64,000 bases of DNA, from the NCBI GenBank assembly GCA_947561585.1, contig CANNZV010000340.1, forward strand, positions 310,001 to 374,000, written 5' to 3'. Numbering within the stretch: the stretch's first letter is position 1; the number at the start of each line of letters is the position of its first letter. Of the stretch, positions 11,901 to 25,100 are shown in pieces. A program made the translations under genes and the position numbers. The notes beneath the pieces are model-generated. The model was given only the letters and a program-made list of their open reading frames with translations. It did not search any database and had not been told where the DNA came from. The DNA comes from Caprella mutica (lineage: Eukaryota > Arthropoda > Malacostraca > Amphipoda > Caprellidae).

Positions 11901-14900
11901 ACGGTTGGTTACTATGCATGCGTATTCGAGCAATTTTTCGCACTGACGATATCGCCAGTATGTTTCTGCCCAAGTTATTTTGAGGTCTAATTTTACTAAA
12001 CTGTGTTTATTTGATATAATATTTGGGAGGAATTAAAAACCTTCCTGTGTGCGACGCTTATTTGATTATTTTTTTCACTGCGCACAATTTTTCAAATTTC
12101 TAAATAAAAAGATAAGGAGAATTTTTTTATTTAACTACATATAATGATATTCAATTTCATTGAAAAAAAATGTATACAGTAGCAACCAATTAAACCTGTA
12201 TACGAACAAATATGTATAATATATAGAATTAAAAAATGTCTTTATTATTCCTGATAGGTAGTATCAAATAATATATTTCCAAAACGCATGAGTAAACAGT
12301 AACAGCAATTGAAAACAAGAGAATTAAACACAAGAATTACTGAATCTGTCACTAGTCACATGAAAAAATCAAATTCATTTGAACGCTGAAGTTGTTCTGA
12401 CGACTTCTTACGTATTCTGACAGCTAAATCGTTGCCACTGTAACCACTCCCATTGGAGAGTATGAATTTGATTTTCATCCGACTTCATCAGAAGTCGTCA
12501 GTGCGAAAAATCCATAGTAACCATACCCTAAAGCTGTCATTTCTTACCATTGATATAATTAAAGGTTATTTTATTTCCAGAGATGCCATAGAGAATGGCT
12601 CCAAGTACATGCCAGATCTTCAGCGTGTCACTGTTTACGCCACTGTAGATAATATATGTGAGTTGAATTAAGAACATTGATGTGAATTGAAAACATATTG
12701 CCGTAGCTATTATCTAGCTGATCTATTTTCTCTTGATAGGATAAATTTTAAGTTATTTAATGTTTCAATATTCTCAACTGAGAAAAGGTAGCTAGCTACC
12801 TAATTATCATTTAATTAGCTATTTACTAATTATTATAATTTTCTTGTATGGTTGGTAATATGAAACTGTCTGATAACTGAACTTTCCTAAAGGCAATAAA
12901 AATCGTGTTTTGGTCTTAGCTTTTGATATCAAATCTCTTTATAATTTTAAAACAAATTGTGAAGAGTTTTTATTTTAAATTAGTATATTTTTATCTAATT
13001 TGTTCTCGATGATTCACTTTAGAGTTCAAAAAGATATATGATCTCAAAGGCACTGGACACTTATTACTACCTCTCTTTATTTCCTATAAATAGGTAGCAA
13101 CTTTTTATTATGTATCTCCAAAACGCATGTAAACGTAAAGTTCTATTTTGACACTTTTTGTTGTGAAAATAAAATACAAAGATTAATTTCTTCATTTTTA
13201 GTATCTATTAGCTATATCATCTATTTCACACTGCAGGTTTAAATAAAGTGCTTTAAAAGTTTTACATTTGTTTTTGCAGTGTACATCCAAGAGGTGCTGG
13301 ACCAGTGCTGGACTCCTTGCATCTGCAAGCACGGTCAGATTAGCAAGTACATGAAGCAGTACTCTGACGACAGAGGCAAGACTCTCACTCAGAGGGACCT
13401 GTCTGCTAACTTCCTCAGTGACTCCCTCAACTCCCCAGCTTATCCTCTTGATAACTATGAGAGTTTCATTCACGTGCCAGGGGATGTGGAGCTGCAGACA
13501 GAGGAAGAAGGAGGTGCTTTTGCTCATAGAGGGAGTGCTGATGAGACGGAGCAGAGTAGTGGCCTACCTTCTCAGAGACAGAACACTGCCTCTTTCTCAA
13601 AATTATTTGGCTCTTTAAAATTACCAGGCGGCAAGAAGAGCAATAGATTGAGTGTTTGTAACAGAGTGACGGGTGAGTGCACTTATCTTTATTCGTTTCT
13701 CTAATTGTTCTGCACCCTAAGTCTTGGTGCACGTCACCTCTTTCAAAATTCTCAAGCCTTTTTAAAAGTTTTTTATTTGACAAAAAACAATTTCCTTTCT
13801 TTTGATACTCAAGTCTTACTGTGAAAAGAAATTGAGGATTAATCTTAAGATTTCTTGTTGCAATAGGCCAGTGGTTCTTAAAGTATTTTTCTCGCACACC
13901 CCTTGCTTTTCTCATGCACCCCCTGAGCATTGTGGTGCATTGAAATAGATTGAAAAGCTACAATTAGAATATATTTGGTTACTATGATTTGAGAATTATA
14001 TATGCAAATTGAAAAAGTAAAGAAAATGATTGTATTATTTTTATAAAGTGAAATTGTTGTATTATTTTCATAAAGTGAAATTATTTTTTTAGGTAAGGAA
14101 AATTAAAATCCATTAGAAATTAAAGAAAACCATATAATTTGTGATAATAATGCAGTATATTGTGTTAGATTATAGTACAGAATGAATAAAAGTTACAGGC
14201 ACACAAAACGAAAAATCCCACAAAAATTGTATCTAAAGCCACAATGATAATTATGTGTTTATATCAGAAAATTTGTATACTTTTATAACTACCTCATATA
14301 GCAACATTTTGAGGAAAATATACTTCATGTATATTCTGCATGATATCAATAGCAAGAAACGAACTGATAAACTACAGCCATCTCATGCACCCCCTATAAA
14401 CAATCCATGCCCCAAAGGGGTCGCGCACCCCCGTTTAAGAACCACTGCTATAGGCAAAGCACCTATTTCTGTTAATTAGAAAAAGTAGTTATTTATGAGA
14501 AGGTTCCAAAATGGTTTGGACAAGATGAAATGTCATCAACCAATACCAATTGTATCTCCCTATTATTAAGTATACTTTTTTTTCTTTCAGGAGCCACTGC
14601 ACGGCAGGAGTCTCTGGAGACAGCGACTCTAGAGCTCCTCTCCCCCATACTGGAGCAGGAGAAACTCTGTAGTGATTGTCACAGCTGGAAATCTGTGGTG
14701 GTGATTCTCGCCATTAGGATGGGTAAGTGATTGGTTACTACTATGATTTTGAGACTATTGACCCGCACCTTCAGTTGAAGGTAGCTACGTGCTCTCTTAC
14801 AATTTAGTAAGTTTAATGAGTATGTAGTGACTATTGTACAAATAGTTTGTAGGGACAAGTAGGCCAAAAAATATGAAATTTAACACCAAACCCCCTCAAA

Positions 14901-17900
14901 TTCGCATGAAAGTTTGTACGAAGGGTTCTTGTGCCCAAAAAACTCTATCTTGAGAATCTCAACTCTCTAGCTCTTATAGGTCAAAAGTTATGACCTTGTG
15001 AACTTTTGAAAAAAAAGTCAAAAATGGTTTGACATAACCATTTTTGAAAGGTCAGAACTTTCTTATTATTAGACTTAGAACAAAAAGTTAAGCATGTTTT
15101 TTGTTCAAATAAGCTAGGCAATCATTAACAAACAAAATTTTATTATTTTAATTTTCTGAATGGAAAAGGGCACTTACCCTCTTTGACCTTGACCTTTACC
15201 CTCAAAGGCCCCACCTGACAAAAATATTATTAGAACAAAAAATTCAGATTGACTACTTTGCTGTAGGTTGGAAAGTTAATATTTACTAGCTACTATTAAT
15301 TGGGATTAGGGATATATTTAAGTACAAGAAAAAATCATAATTTTGAAAAGTTAAATTGAAGTAAAGTTTCACAAATTACGAATTTACTAATATTAATAAT
15401 TACCAATATTAACTAATATTCATCAATTTTACTAAAACATTTATTAATATTTACTAGTGTTTATCAATATTTTAATAATATTCACTAATTAAGTAATGTC
15501 TACTAATATTAATTAATATTTACTAACATTCATTAATATTAAGTTATTAATATTTAACATATTTAACTTTAGTGAATTTAATACTGGTAAATATTAGTAA
15601 TTATTAATAAATAATAGTAGTTATTAAAAAATAAGAATAACTATTTATGAATAATAATAAATATTAAAAAACAATAGTAACTATTAGTAAATAATAGTAC
15701 CTATTAGTAAAGAAAAGTTAATAGTAGTAAATTTAATATTGGTAATTATTAGTATTAGTAAATTCGTAATTTGTGAAACTCTACTTCAATTTAACTTTTC
15801 AAAATTATGATTTTTTTTTGTCTAACACACCTGTTTGAGCTCATATATATCCCTAATCCCTATTAATAGTAGTATATATTAACTTCCCAACCTACAGCAA
15901 AGTAGTCAATCTGCATTTTTTGCTCTATTAATTTTTTTGTCAGGTGGGGCCTTTGAGGGTAAAAGTCAAGGTCAAAGAGGGTAAGTGCCCTTTTCCATTC
16001 AGAAAATAAAAATAATAAAATTGTGTACACCTAGAAAGATTGCCTAGCTTATTTTGAACAAAAAACATTCTTAACTTTTTGTTCTAAGTCTAATAATAAG
16101 AAAGTTCTGACCTTTCAAAAATGGTTATGTCAAACCATTTTTCACTTTTTTTCCAAAGTTCACAAGGTCATAACTTTTGACCTATAAGAGCTAGAGAGCT
16201 GAGATTCTCAAGATAGAGTTTTTTGCCCCTGTAATTACTATTTAATTTGTTATGATGATATTTGTAGCCAATTTACCTTACGTGTGAAAAGGCACATTAG
16301 GAATAACGTGTAATTGCTTGTAATAATATATAATTGTTGTCGGTGTATTAAACTTATAATTATTCTTTCCGAAGCTGACCCGTACCTTCTGATTTAACTC
16401 CAGTAAAAATACTGACAATTCAAATTGAAGAGAATTTTCATTCTAGTCACATTTATGTTTCGTACATTATACATCAATAATGAATAGGTACAACAAAATA
16501 GGAGATATTTTGTTCTTGTTATCGCTAATAATCTATAGCAGGTTATAAAACTATTTAAATTATTTTGTTATGATCTATTCTCACTTCCGATCTCCTAATT
16601 AATCCTACTTGCTTTAGCTGTTATTCATTTCAAAATCCCCTGACTAAATGTCTAACAACTCTAAGAGAAGTTGGCTGCGAAATCACCAGAAATTACAATT
16701 TTATATTCGCATTAATATTTGTAATAATATGCAGTATGGTACTGCAATTATGCTCTTAAGAAATTTTTATTTCTATTCATTTCACTCTGATTTCATGAAA
16801 TATCAAAATTTATAATGTAAATAAATTGACGTTTCATTAATGTGATATTTTGATGTTTCAGTGCTGGTGTTTTTAATTCTCTACTTTCACATTCCTCACC
16901 CTAACGTTTCTTTTCAGGAGGAGAGTCTTTTAATTGCATGTATGAGCCAGTGATCACAGCTCTGCTGAGACACTCCCTTTGCATTGGTCTGGTGGGGGGC
17001 AAAGCACGCCGTGCATTCTACTTTGTGGGCTACCAGGACGACCACCTCCTCTACTTAGACCCACATGTCAATCAAGACCCTGTGAACTTCTCTAAGAATC
17101 AGTTGCCAGATGTTCAACCATACCATTGTGATACCCCGAAGAAGATGCCCATCAATAAGTTGGAGCCATCTGCTACCGTGGCTTTTTACTGTCACACGCG
17201 CACAGACTTTCTGCAGCTTGTTGTCGATCTACCAAAGGTAAGGGACATCTAAAGAAAAAAACAATGAATTATAACCTTTACACTGTGGTCTATCTGTTAT
17301 GGTTCTTCAGTTTGCAAATGAATAGAAATGTTCAACTTTGATTATCTGCTTTCTTTGCAAGTTAGATTGGCACAAAAAGATATTAGATTAAATGAGTAAC
17401 AGATTATTATTAAAAAGGATTGAAAAGTTGAATACTTAAAGTATTACCTAGGATATATTTTTATCTTATGAATTATTTCTGTGAATTTTATCAGTTAAAT
17501 GTTATTTCGAAGATAAACTCTTAAGGTAGATGTAGTTCTGTCTATCTACAGTGGGTAGATGTAGCTACGTAGTTCTGTGTCTCCAGTGGGTAGATGTAGT
17601 TCTGCGTCTCCAGTAGGTAGATGTAGCTACGTAGTTCTGTGTCTCCTGTAGGTAGATGTAGCTACGTAGTTCTGTGTCTCCATTTGGTAGATGTAGCTAC
17701 GTAGTTCTGTGTCTCCTGTAGGTAGATGTAGCTACGTAGTTCTGCGTCTCCAGTAGGTAGATGTAGCTACAGTTCTGTGTCTCCTGTAGGTAGATGTAGC
17801 TACGTAGTTCTGTGTCTCCTGTAGGTAGATGTAGCTAAGTAGTTCTGTGTCTCCTGTAGGTAGATGTAGCTACGTAGTTCTGCGTCTCCTGTAGGTAGAT

Positions 17901-18748
17901 GTAGCTACGTAGTTCTGTGTCTCCTGTAGGTAGTTGTAGTAAGTAGTTCTGTGTCTCCTGTAGGTAGATGTAGCTACGTAGTTCTGCGTCTCCTGTAGGT
18001 AGATGTAGCTAAGTAGTTCTGTGTCTCCTGTAGGTAGATGTAGCTAAGTAGTTCTGTGTCTCCTGTATGTAGATGTAGCTAAGTAGTTCTGTGTCTCCTG
18101 TAGGTAGATGTAGCTACAGTTCTGTGTCTCCTGTAGGTAGATGTAGCTAAGTAGTTCTGTGTCTCCTGTAGGTAGATGTAGCTACGTAGTTCTGTGTCTC
18201 CTGTAGGTAGATGTAGCTACGTAGTTCTGTGTCTCCTGTAGGTAGATGTAGCTACGTAGTTCTGTGTCTCCTGTAGGTAGATGTAGCTACGTAGTTCTGT
18301 GTCTCCTGTAGGTAGATGTAGCTACGTAGTTCTGTCTCCTGTAGGTAGATGTAGCTAAGTAGTTCTGTGTCTCCTGTAGGTAGGTAGATGTAGCTACGTA
18401 GTTCTGCGTCTCCTGTAGGTAGGTAGATGTAGCTACGTAGTTCTGCGTCTCCAGTAGGTAGATGTAGCTACGTAGTTCTGTGTCTCCTGTAGGTAGGTAG
18501 ATGTAGCTACGTAGTTCTGCGTCTCCTGTAGGTAGATGTAGCTACGTAGTTCTGCGTCTCCTGTAGGTAGATGTAGCTACGTAGTTCTCATTTCCATTTC
18601 TCTCCTTCAGCTCACCACAGTCAAAGAAGGCAGCATGTGTTACCCTCTAGTGGAGGTGAAGGCATCGCGTGACGTCACCACTGGTTCCATGACGTCAAAC
18701 TCCACTCGTAAAGCCTCCAGATCTGATGACTTTCAGCTTCTAGAGTGA
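8934..18748 (+). CDS. Cysteine protease ATG4, ATG4C/D-type, seven exons
   Basis: Coding exons are 8934-10239, 10632-10827, 12581-12657, 13280-13672, 14591-14722, 16918-17237 and 18611-18748; all junctions are GT-AG and the phases join without a break, giving about 853 aa. ATG4 cleaves the C-terminus of Atg8/LC3 proteins and later removes them from phosphatidylethanolamine during autophagy in the cytosol. The peptidase C54 domain runs from about residue 325. IWNNVKYGW and WFTYR precede SDCGWSC, where Cys415 aligns with the catalytic Cys of GWGC; YLDPH gives Asp749 and His751 of the triad. KEAGDWYSP and the linker between the domain halves fit ATG4C/D. The first ~320 residues are a low-complexity Ser/Asn/Lys-rich extension, making the protein far longer than the usual 400-480 aa. 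The C-terminus SDDFQLLE resembles the LIR of human ATG4B. The ATG at 8934 is the first in frame; a CAG acceptor at 8830 may mark a 5' UTR intron. Confidence 0.93.
11391..11714. mobile_element. TTAA-flanked MITE in ATG4 intron 2
   Basis: TTAA occurs at both edges (11387-11390 and 11715-11718), with inverted ends TACTTTCACCGCAAC on the left and CACTTTCACCACAAC (reverse complement of the right). The TTAA target is that of piggyBac and Kolobok elements. The 324-bp body encodes no transposase and contains short palindromes such as GTGGTACAC. Confidence 0.65.
11894..12532. mobile_element. Foldback-type element in ATG4 intron 2
   Basis: A terminal block containing TTTTTCGCACTGACGA (about 11933-11948) is repeated inverted at 12490-12510, and the flanking TAAGGGTACGGTTGG block (11896) is mirrored by CCATACCCTAAAG near 12520-12532. 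The inner part has further complementary GACGACTTC and GAAGTCGTC tracts. No ORF and no clear target duplication, so the class is unknown. Confidence 0.5.
13869..14447. mobile_element. Non-autonomous hAT element in ATG4 intron 4
   Basis: Terminal inverted repeats start CAGTGGTTCTTAAA at both ends, the classic hAT type. Flanks CAATAGGC (13861-13868) and CTATAGGC (14448-14455) are an 8-bp target duplication with one mismatch. Subterminal GCACCCCC tracts are also mirrored. The 579-bp body is AT-rich and has no transposase. Confidence 0.82.
14936..16225. mobile_element. Large foldback element with ~480-bp arms in ATG4 intron 5
   Basis: The left arm (about 14936-15417) and right arm (about 15740-16225) are near-identical in inverted orientation, including blocks such as TATGACCTTGTGAACTTT, TTAGACTTAGAACAAAAAG, GGAAAAGGGCACTTACCC and TGACTACTTTGCTGTAGG. 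The roughly 320-bp centre is an AT-only degenerate array of AATATTTACTAATATT-like motifs. In RNA this would form a stem of several hundred base pairs. No ORF is present; termini read CAAAAAACTCTATC. Target duplication is not clear. Confidence 0.8.
17517..18595. repeat. 35-bp minisatellite in ATG4 intron 6, about 30 copies
   Basis: The unit starts GTAGGTAGATGTAGC and ends TTCTGTGTCTCCT, about 35 bp. Length variants come from an extra GTAG step or loss of ACGTAG. Units vary at TACGTAG/TAAGTAG and CTGCGTC/CTGTGTC, that is at CpG positions. The array ends only about 15 bp before the 3' acceptor of the last exon, taking up the space normally used by the branch point. Confidence 0.93.
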
Positions 18749-19801
18749 ACTTCCTCTGTTAGATGGTGTAACTTATTAGTCTCACTATGTGAATGGAATA
18801 TTCTCGTGCTTATTAATATGAGAAATGGTAATATAAGTACACATATCGTCTACCTTGTATGCGTATGTTATTGACCTGCTAGTTACACAAAGTTATTATT
18901 TATTGAGAGGCTGTAAACCGAGGAACTTTTTAAGTTTCACTAACGATGCTATATATTTATTTATTGAAGGAAGTCTACCTGATATTCTATCTCATCTTCT
19001 TCTCTGTTGTAAATATTATTTTATGTCTATATTTTGTAAACGCTACTTACAGTACCAGAGACTTAGGTACTTTGGTAATCTTCTTTAACTCACTCTTCAG
19101 TTTTTTCTACCGTCTATGAGTTACTTCAATTAATATGTGACTGGTTTTGGAGTAGCTTTTCTGCATCTATAAGCTTACTACCAAATTATGGCAGGTGACA
19201 TTATTTTTTAAAGATTTCCTTGCTGTCTGACTGCCGAAGTCCTTTGTACTTTATTTCTTTTAACGCTTTTTCTTCACTCTTCAAGACTGTGTTTCTTAGT
19301 GCGAGTGCAAATGTAAGAGATTAACCTCTCTGCCAATAGCATTCGATGTACACACGAGTTGTCACACCTTTAACTGCTTAACAAATTAACTCTCTGAAGT
19401 AATTTAAATAGAGTATCATTAACAATGAACTAATGCATCTATAAACAAAATAATGAATGTGTTTAACATATAATCCTATTGCTAACTTTTGTGTAGCTAT
19501 TTGCAGGGGGTGATCTTTAGAGATGTTTGTTTTTCTTTGGATAGAGGATTTACTTCAATGTTAACCTAAACTAAAAATACTCTCTGCAATTAAAGACCAA
19601 TATCACTAAAATGAATCCATGCCTACATTATCTCTAAAATATTACTACATTTTGACCAGAGATCTGATGAGAAGTAAATGTTAATTAGCAGTTTGAATGG
19701 ATTTATTTAATTCTTTTCATTTATTTTTAACGAACATCAACATTGATTTTACTGCCATGTTATGTGTTCTGATACAACTTGTTAAGCTTCTATTGCTTGT
19801 G

Positions 19802-19995
19802 TAGTACATAGGTATGGTATATCTGTAGCAGACTGTACAATAAGTGTGGTGCGTCGTGTAGAATTATTCTAGCCCTCTAAACTGAAGCATAGGTACTCCG
19901 GCTTTCGGCCAGTTTGGGCGTTACCTTTCGTTTCTTCCTTCAGTCCAATTAGTGAATTGTACAGTCTGCTACAGATATACCATACCTACGTACTA
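19802..19995. mobile_element. MITE with ~38-bp terminal inverted repeats, TA flanks
   Basis: The left end GTACATAGGTATGGTATATC continues through GCAGACTGTACAAT and is mirrored at 19956-19993 with a single mismatch. The repeats are flanked by TA at 19802-19803 and 19994-19995, suggesting a Tc1/mariner-type derivative. The body is about 110 bp without coding potential. Confidence 0.75.
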
Positions 19996-21061
19996 TACAT
20001 ATAGCTACAATATTTACTTACCAAGTTGTATCATTACACACTGACTGTAATGTCATCTCTAATGTTTATCAGTTATGGGTAAGTAATTTATATTTCTAAA
20101 TCATGAGTGACTTCTTTTACATATAGATAAAACTCATCCAAAATATTTGACATTCTGAAATATTGGATTCAATTTTGGCAGGTAGGTCAATATATTATTA
20201 ATGTATTAGCTACACTTGATAAAAAAAATTAATATTGTACAGAAATATATACGTATAACAGTTACGATTTTTCGAGATGTTAGAATAATAGATGTCATAT
20301 ATCACTATATAGAGCTATCTACCCACTGTAACATAGCATGCAGTCAATGTTTATCTAACCAATATGAAACCTAACTGTTCGATGTGTATAACTATGTTCC
20401 TATGTTTGTTATTGTAAGTCATAGGCATATAATGTGATACATAACTACGTGTAAATAAATGTTAATACGAACTTCCTTATTAGTTCCCTAATACTTCAAT
20501 AGGCAATGGAGAAAATCCATATGGAGAATAAATAGTATAAAACACAATGTTTACCCTGCATTATTTCTTAGTAATTGAAACCATTCAATATATTAATAAA
20601 TCTTTATAAAATATTGGCGAACTGTGGCCCTTATTATTTAAAAACAATAAATAACACTATAATACACACAAGTCACTAAACATGGGATATATAGTGGCTA
20701 TAAATAAAAGTACCTACAATTATAATTCTAGTAACTGCTCTGAAGCTGAAGATGTTAAATTATTTAATTTCAAGAGACTAATGGGGTAATTAAAAGTGAT
20801 ACACTTAACTCCAATGGTTTAGGAAGTGGAATGAAACTTAACACTGTAACTGAGAATAGAAATAGACTAAAATATGGTTTGCTGCTGAATCACCTCTGTC
20901 TTTGTTGATTTGATTTCTCCTGAGGTGGGCCTATTTGGTTAATATTGAAGAATAACTAGTGTAATTCTTACCATAATAACAAAATGAACCACTTAATTTC
21001 AAAAGAGGTTGGTGATGTTGATTCAATACCAAATTAGCAACAGAATGTCTAGAAAAATATG

Positions 21062-21269
21062 AAGGCTGCTTCACACATGTCAGGGATCCGTCCGGGATGT
21101 CACCGATCAGTGATTTTTTATCACCGAGGAGAGCCGGTACTGTGTGAATGTGTCTTTTGAAATTAATATAACAATATATTTCTCCACTGACACTGAATCA
21201 CTGAGAGGAGAGTGACGGAGATGGGCCGGTGACGTCAGGACGGATCCCTGACATGTGTGAAGAAGCCTT
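21062..21269. mobile_element. MITE with CTTCACACATGTCAGGGATC ends
   Basis: The first ~30 bp (21064-21093) are mirrored at 21239-21268 with one mismatch; the shared core is TTCACACATGTCAGGGATCC. GC-rich compared with its surroundings. The flanks do not give an unambiguous target duplication, so the superfamily is not assigned. Confidence 0.72.
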
Positions 21270-21792
21270 TAAGCAGTGAAACTTCCAATAAATCTACACA
21301 CAGTATTTTTACAGTGTGTCCACGAAAAACGTATCACTGCCATTGAATATTGGTATTAAGTCAAATTAATATGCATCTATTGTAGGTACCAATATTATGC
21401 ATAAAATAATGTAACTTCATTTAATTCTGCCCTTCAAAATGAAACTTACTAAAGATAGCAAAAACTGTCAGGAATGAAGAAAACAGAAAGAATGACAAAT
21501 TCTGACTGAAAATGGAAATGTTGCCAGTTGTCACAATAATTCAAGATTCACCAAATCTTAATTTCAATTATACATGATAGCTACTAGTGGATATATTTTT
21601 GGTGGACAAACTGTATAGTGCGAAAAATATAGATATTTGGAAGAATTAGATCGCAAACTAGTGAATTGAATAGTTTCAGATACCTAGCTATTAATTCTCT
21701 TTTGTACATATCCAAAATATAAGTTTGAGACGGCTTTCTATCTGAAATTAGAAAATTTACAGACGTTCAAGCTTGTTCTGTACAGAGATTTT

Positions 21793-22034
21793 ACACAGCT
21801 AACTGATAGCTAGTTAACTCGTGTAGCTAGCTACACAGCTAACTGATAGCCAGTTAACTCGTGTAGCTAGCTACACAGCTAACTGATAGCCAGTTAACTC
21901 GTGTAGCTAGCTACACAGCTAACTGATAGCCAGTTAACTCGTGTAGCTAGCTACACAGCTAACTGATAGCCAGTTAACTCGTGTAGCTACACAGCTAACT
22001 GATAGCCAGTTAACTCGTGTAGCTAGCTACACAA
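21793..22034. repeat. 40-bp tandem repeat, six copies
   Basis: The unit starts GCTACACAGCTAACTGATAG and contains CAGTTAACTCGTGTAGCTA. The copies are almost identical. Each unit is partly self-complementary (GTAGCTAGCTAC, AGTTAACT). The array lies just downstream of the TRAPPC2 stop codon and may fall in its 3' UTR. Confidence 0.92.
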
Positions 22035-22122
22035 ATAACTGCTAATTGGTTGTTTACTTATACTTAATTTGTATATCCTCACATCAATCAAATACCCTTC
22101 CAGTGCTTAAGAAAAGAACCAT

Positions 22123-25100
22123 CTATCCTGATAAATATTTCCTTCCGTAAGTAAGAGCTTTTTTCTCAAAGGCAGGGGAGTTGATGGGTGTGTTAGGCGT
22201 GTAGAAAGGATTCATAGAGTGCTGTGGTGAAAGAAACACAGGTAATTTAATGACATTCTTAACTGTGAGGCAAATTCTCCAATATAAGGAAGTCAATATC
22301 AATTTGCTACTTGCCTTAATGTAGGTCTCGTACATCTCCAAGAAGAACTTTTGAATGCCATCTTCATTTTTGACATCATGAAGACATACTAACCTAATTC
22401 TACCAGCTGTGACAAAAGCAGAGACAAACCTATAAGAAAAAAGGGAAGAATTCAAACAAAACTACTTGCATCTATTTCATTAGCTAGTAATTCTATTATT
22501 CTATCTCCATTTTGACTAGAGAAATGCTGTGAAACTTTAGTATGAAATAGTCAAAGCTTCCCATTTTTGGATTTGACCATTAAAATTTACTGCTAAAAAT
22601 AACTTATATGAAGTTAATATTATACTTTGTAATTAGCTACTCTTTGGTGATTACTTTAATCTCAAATAGAAGCTTAAGCCATTTTATATTTTTTGATCCA
22701 AATAATTTTTTCTTCACTAAAGTGTTCCTAGTGTTCTAACACTCAGGTAGGTGAAATATCAAATCGCTAACTAACTCCCGAGACAGTGGAGGGGGGTCGA
22801 TAAACTAGTGGATTTTGGTTGTTTGTTCTTGTTCTTGTGTCGAACTTTACAATTGTGAGTCAAGTCAGGTGGCGCCTGATGACACCCCCACCTTCAAGTG
22901 GACAATACCGAGCTTGCCTGGCCTGAGGGGATTTAGTGGCAAACACAAAAATATATTTTTGTATTTTTATTTTTTTTTGTTATTATTTATTATTATTGCT
23001 CTCCTGAATAATAGCAAATGTTGTATATATTGTATTCATTTTTGATATTTTTCAATAAGTTTGAAAGTTACGGCATTGCGATTTTTGGCATTCGATGATC
23101 CTATGAATTCTCTACAATATTTTGCAAAAATATTTTTGATTTTGACCTTCAATTTTTGAAAATACATTGTTAAAAAATTTTTTTTTGGAAAAAGTTAAAT
23201 TTTTGAAAAAATTTGATAAATAAATTCTAAAATCAAAATTTTGTTTGCTACATATTGTAGAGCATTCATAGAAGAAGCGAAAGCAAAAAACCGCTGTACA
23301 CTAACTTCAAAACTTTGGGAGTATACGTTTTTTCAAATTGGTTCGAAACTCGTCAAATTAAAAAAATTTCATAAACTAAAACAAAACCAAATTTAATTTT
23401 ATATATGGGTACAAAGTTTCACAACCATAGCTTCGATAATAAACAAGTTTTTACAAACCTGGGACTGCCCCCTTAAAGGTCCCCTCCAGGCTAAATTAAA
23501 ATTTCTCAAGAAATGATTAAAACTTGTACAACTAAGGTTATATAACAAATCACAGTTGAAAAAGAAAAGAAATTGGTCATGTAGTTGCTTCATAAATAAT
23601 TATATAAGAAATATCAATGTAGAACTTTCTAATACATAAAATAAAAGAACAAGGAAGGAATAATAATCTCGGGAATCTAGGAATCTTTGGTAATGATAAT
23701 TTGGTATTTAGCTATTTTTATAGATAGCTTACTATGTTTTTAGGGTAATGGTATTTAGGTAAGAGTAAAGGTTGTCATCAGCCTTGTTATGTTTTGAATT
23801 AGTCTGAAGGAAACATTTTATTTTCTTTGCTTAAAAAGTCAGAGGGTAGTACAAAGTTGCAAACCCTACCCAAACAATTTAAATTACATATAATACTTAT
23901 ATAGATACAAATTTGTAATGGTGTGCAGTTTCATAACCAGTAACCTTAGATACTAATAATAATAACTTAATTATAATATAGTAACAATAAAATTCTCCAA
24001 ATTAAGCAAGTGTAGCTACATGAAAGATTTAAGCCCACATTTGATCTTTCGGGCAACTAATAAAGTAGCTACTAAACACATGTAATACCTAATAATAATT
24101 TTAAAAAGTTTAGCTTATACACTTTCAATAGAAATAAAATATTCAAAGGAACATTTACAACTCAAAAATAAACTAAATCTGCACTATTTAAAAATGACTA
24201 GCTAATTGACTAAATTATTATACTAGTGTGTATCAAAATTAGAATAACTCTCTATGAAATGTTGTCAGAGTATAGTTGAGAAAAGCATCAACTTATCAAC
24301 TTGCTTCAGTTCAACCAGTTATTAAAGACTGTAGGTATAGTTTAAGAGAGATTCTTTGCAGAGGTCAGTTTATGAATAACAAGATATTAAGATCTATTTA
24401 TAGTATTACGGTTAACCATTACTGATCTATGGATAAAGTAATAATAATTTAGAGTGGAGGGCTGCTCTCACCATTCATTGAATTTATCCACTATTCTAAG
24501 GTACATGTGAGAAGTAGTCCACATACTCTCATCTACCAAATCCAGAGCAGCATGAGCTATGAACTGATTGAGGTGACGGTGATCTTCCTTCTGCAAACAA
24601 ATGAAAATTTCAGTCTATTTTACGGGTGATTTTTAATTTAAAGTTCTATGTAAAGTCAACCAATTGGTTGAATAAAAGAGCTTCTTAGCCAATTTGACAG
24701 GGGGGTAGACTTTCTAGAGCCTAATCAGTGGAAGTTACACACTTCAATGGTATAATAAGTATATAATAATTATTAAAATAACAAGTTAAATAATAATTAT
24801 TTCAATATACAATTTTTCTTTTGAGAATGAAAATGTGGAACTGTCTGATAATACAGAACTTACCCCGTGTTCAGAAAATAATCTACTTTACTAACTAGCT
24901 AAATGCAAAATGGTAGCTATATATTCAAATAAATTAATGTACAGTATGTACTAAAAATTAATTGCAAGCTATGTGGAATATAAATTCAAATTTAAGATTT
25001 TATTTATAACTAATTCAGAGGAATAATTTAAAAATTATTAATATTTATGAATTATCTTTAAATATATAATGCAAAGTTATATCGAATCTTATTTCATCAA

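Larger units (their letters stand above)
18749..22122. other. Intergenic region between convergent ATG4 and TRAPPC2
   Basis: Holds the 3' UTR of ATG4, whose end I cannot place, two inverted-repeat elements (19802-19995 and 21062-21269) and a 40-bp tandem array (21793-22034). No further gene is recognised. Confidence 0.6.
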
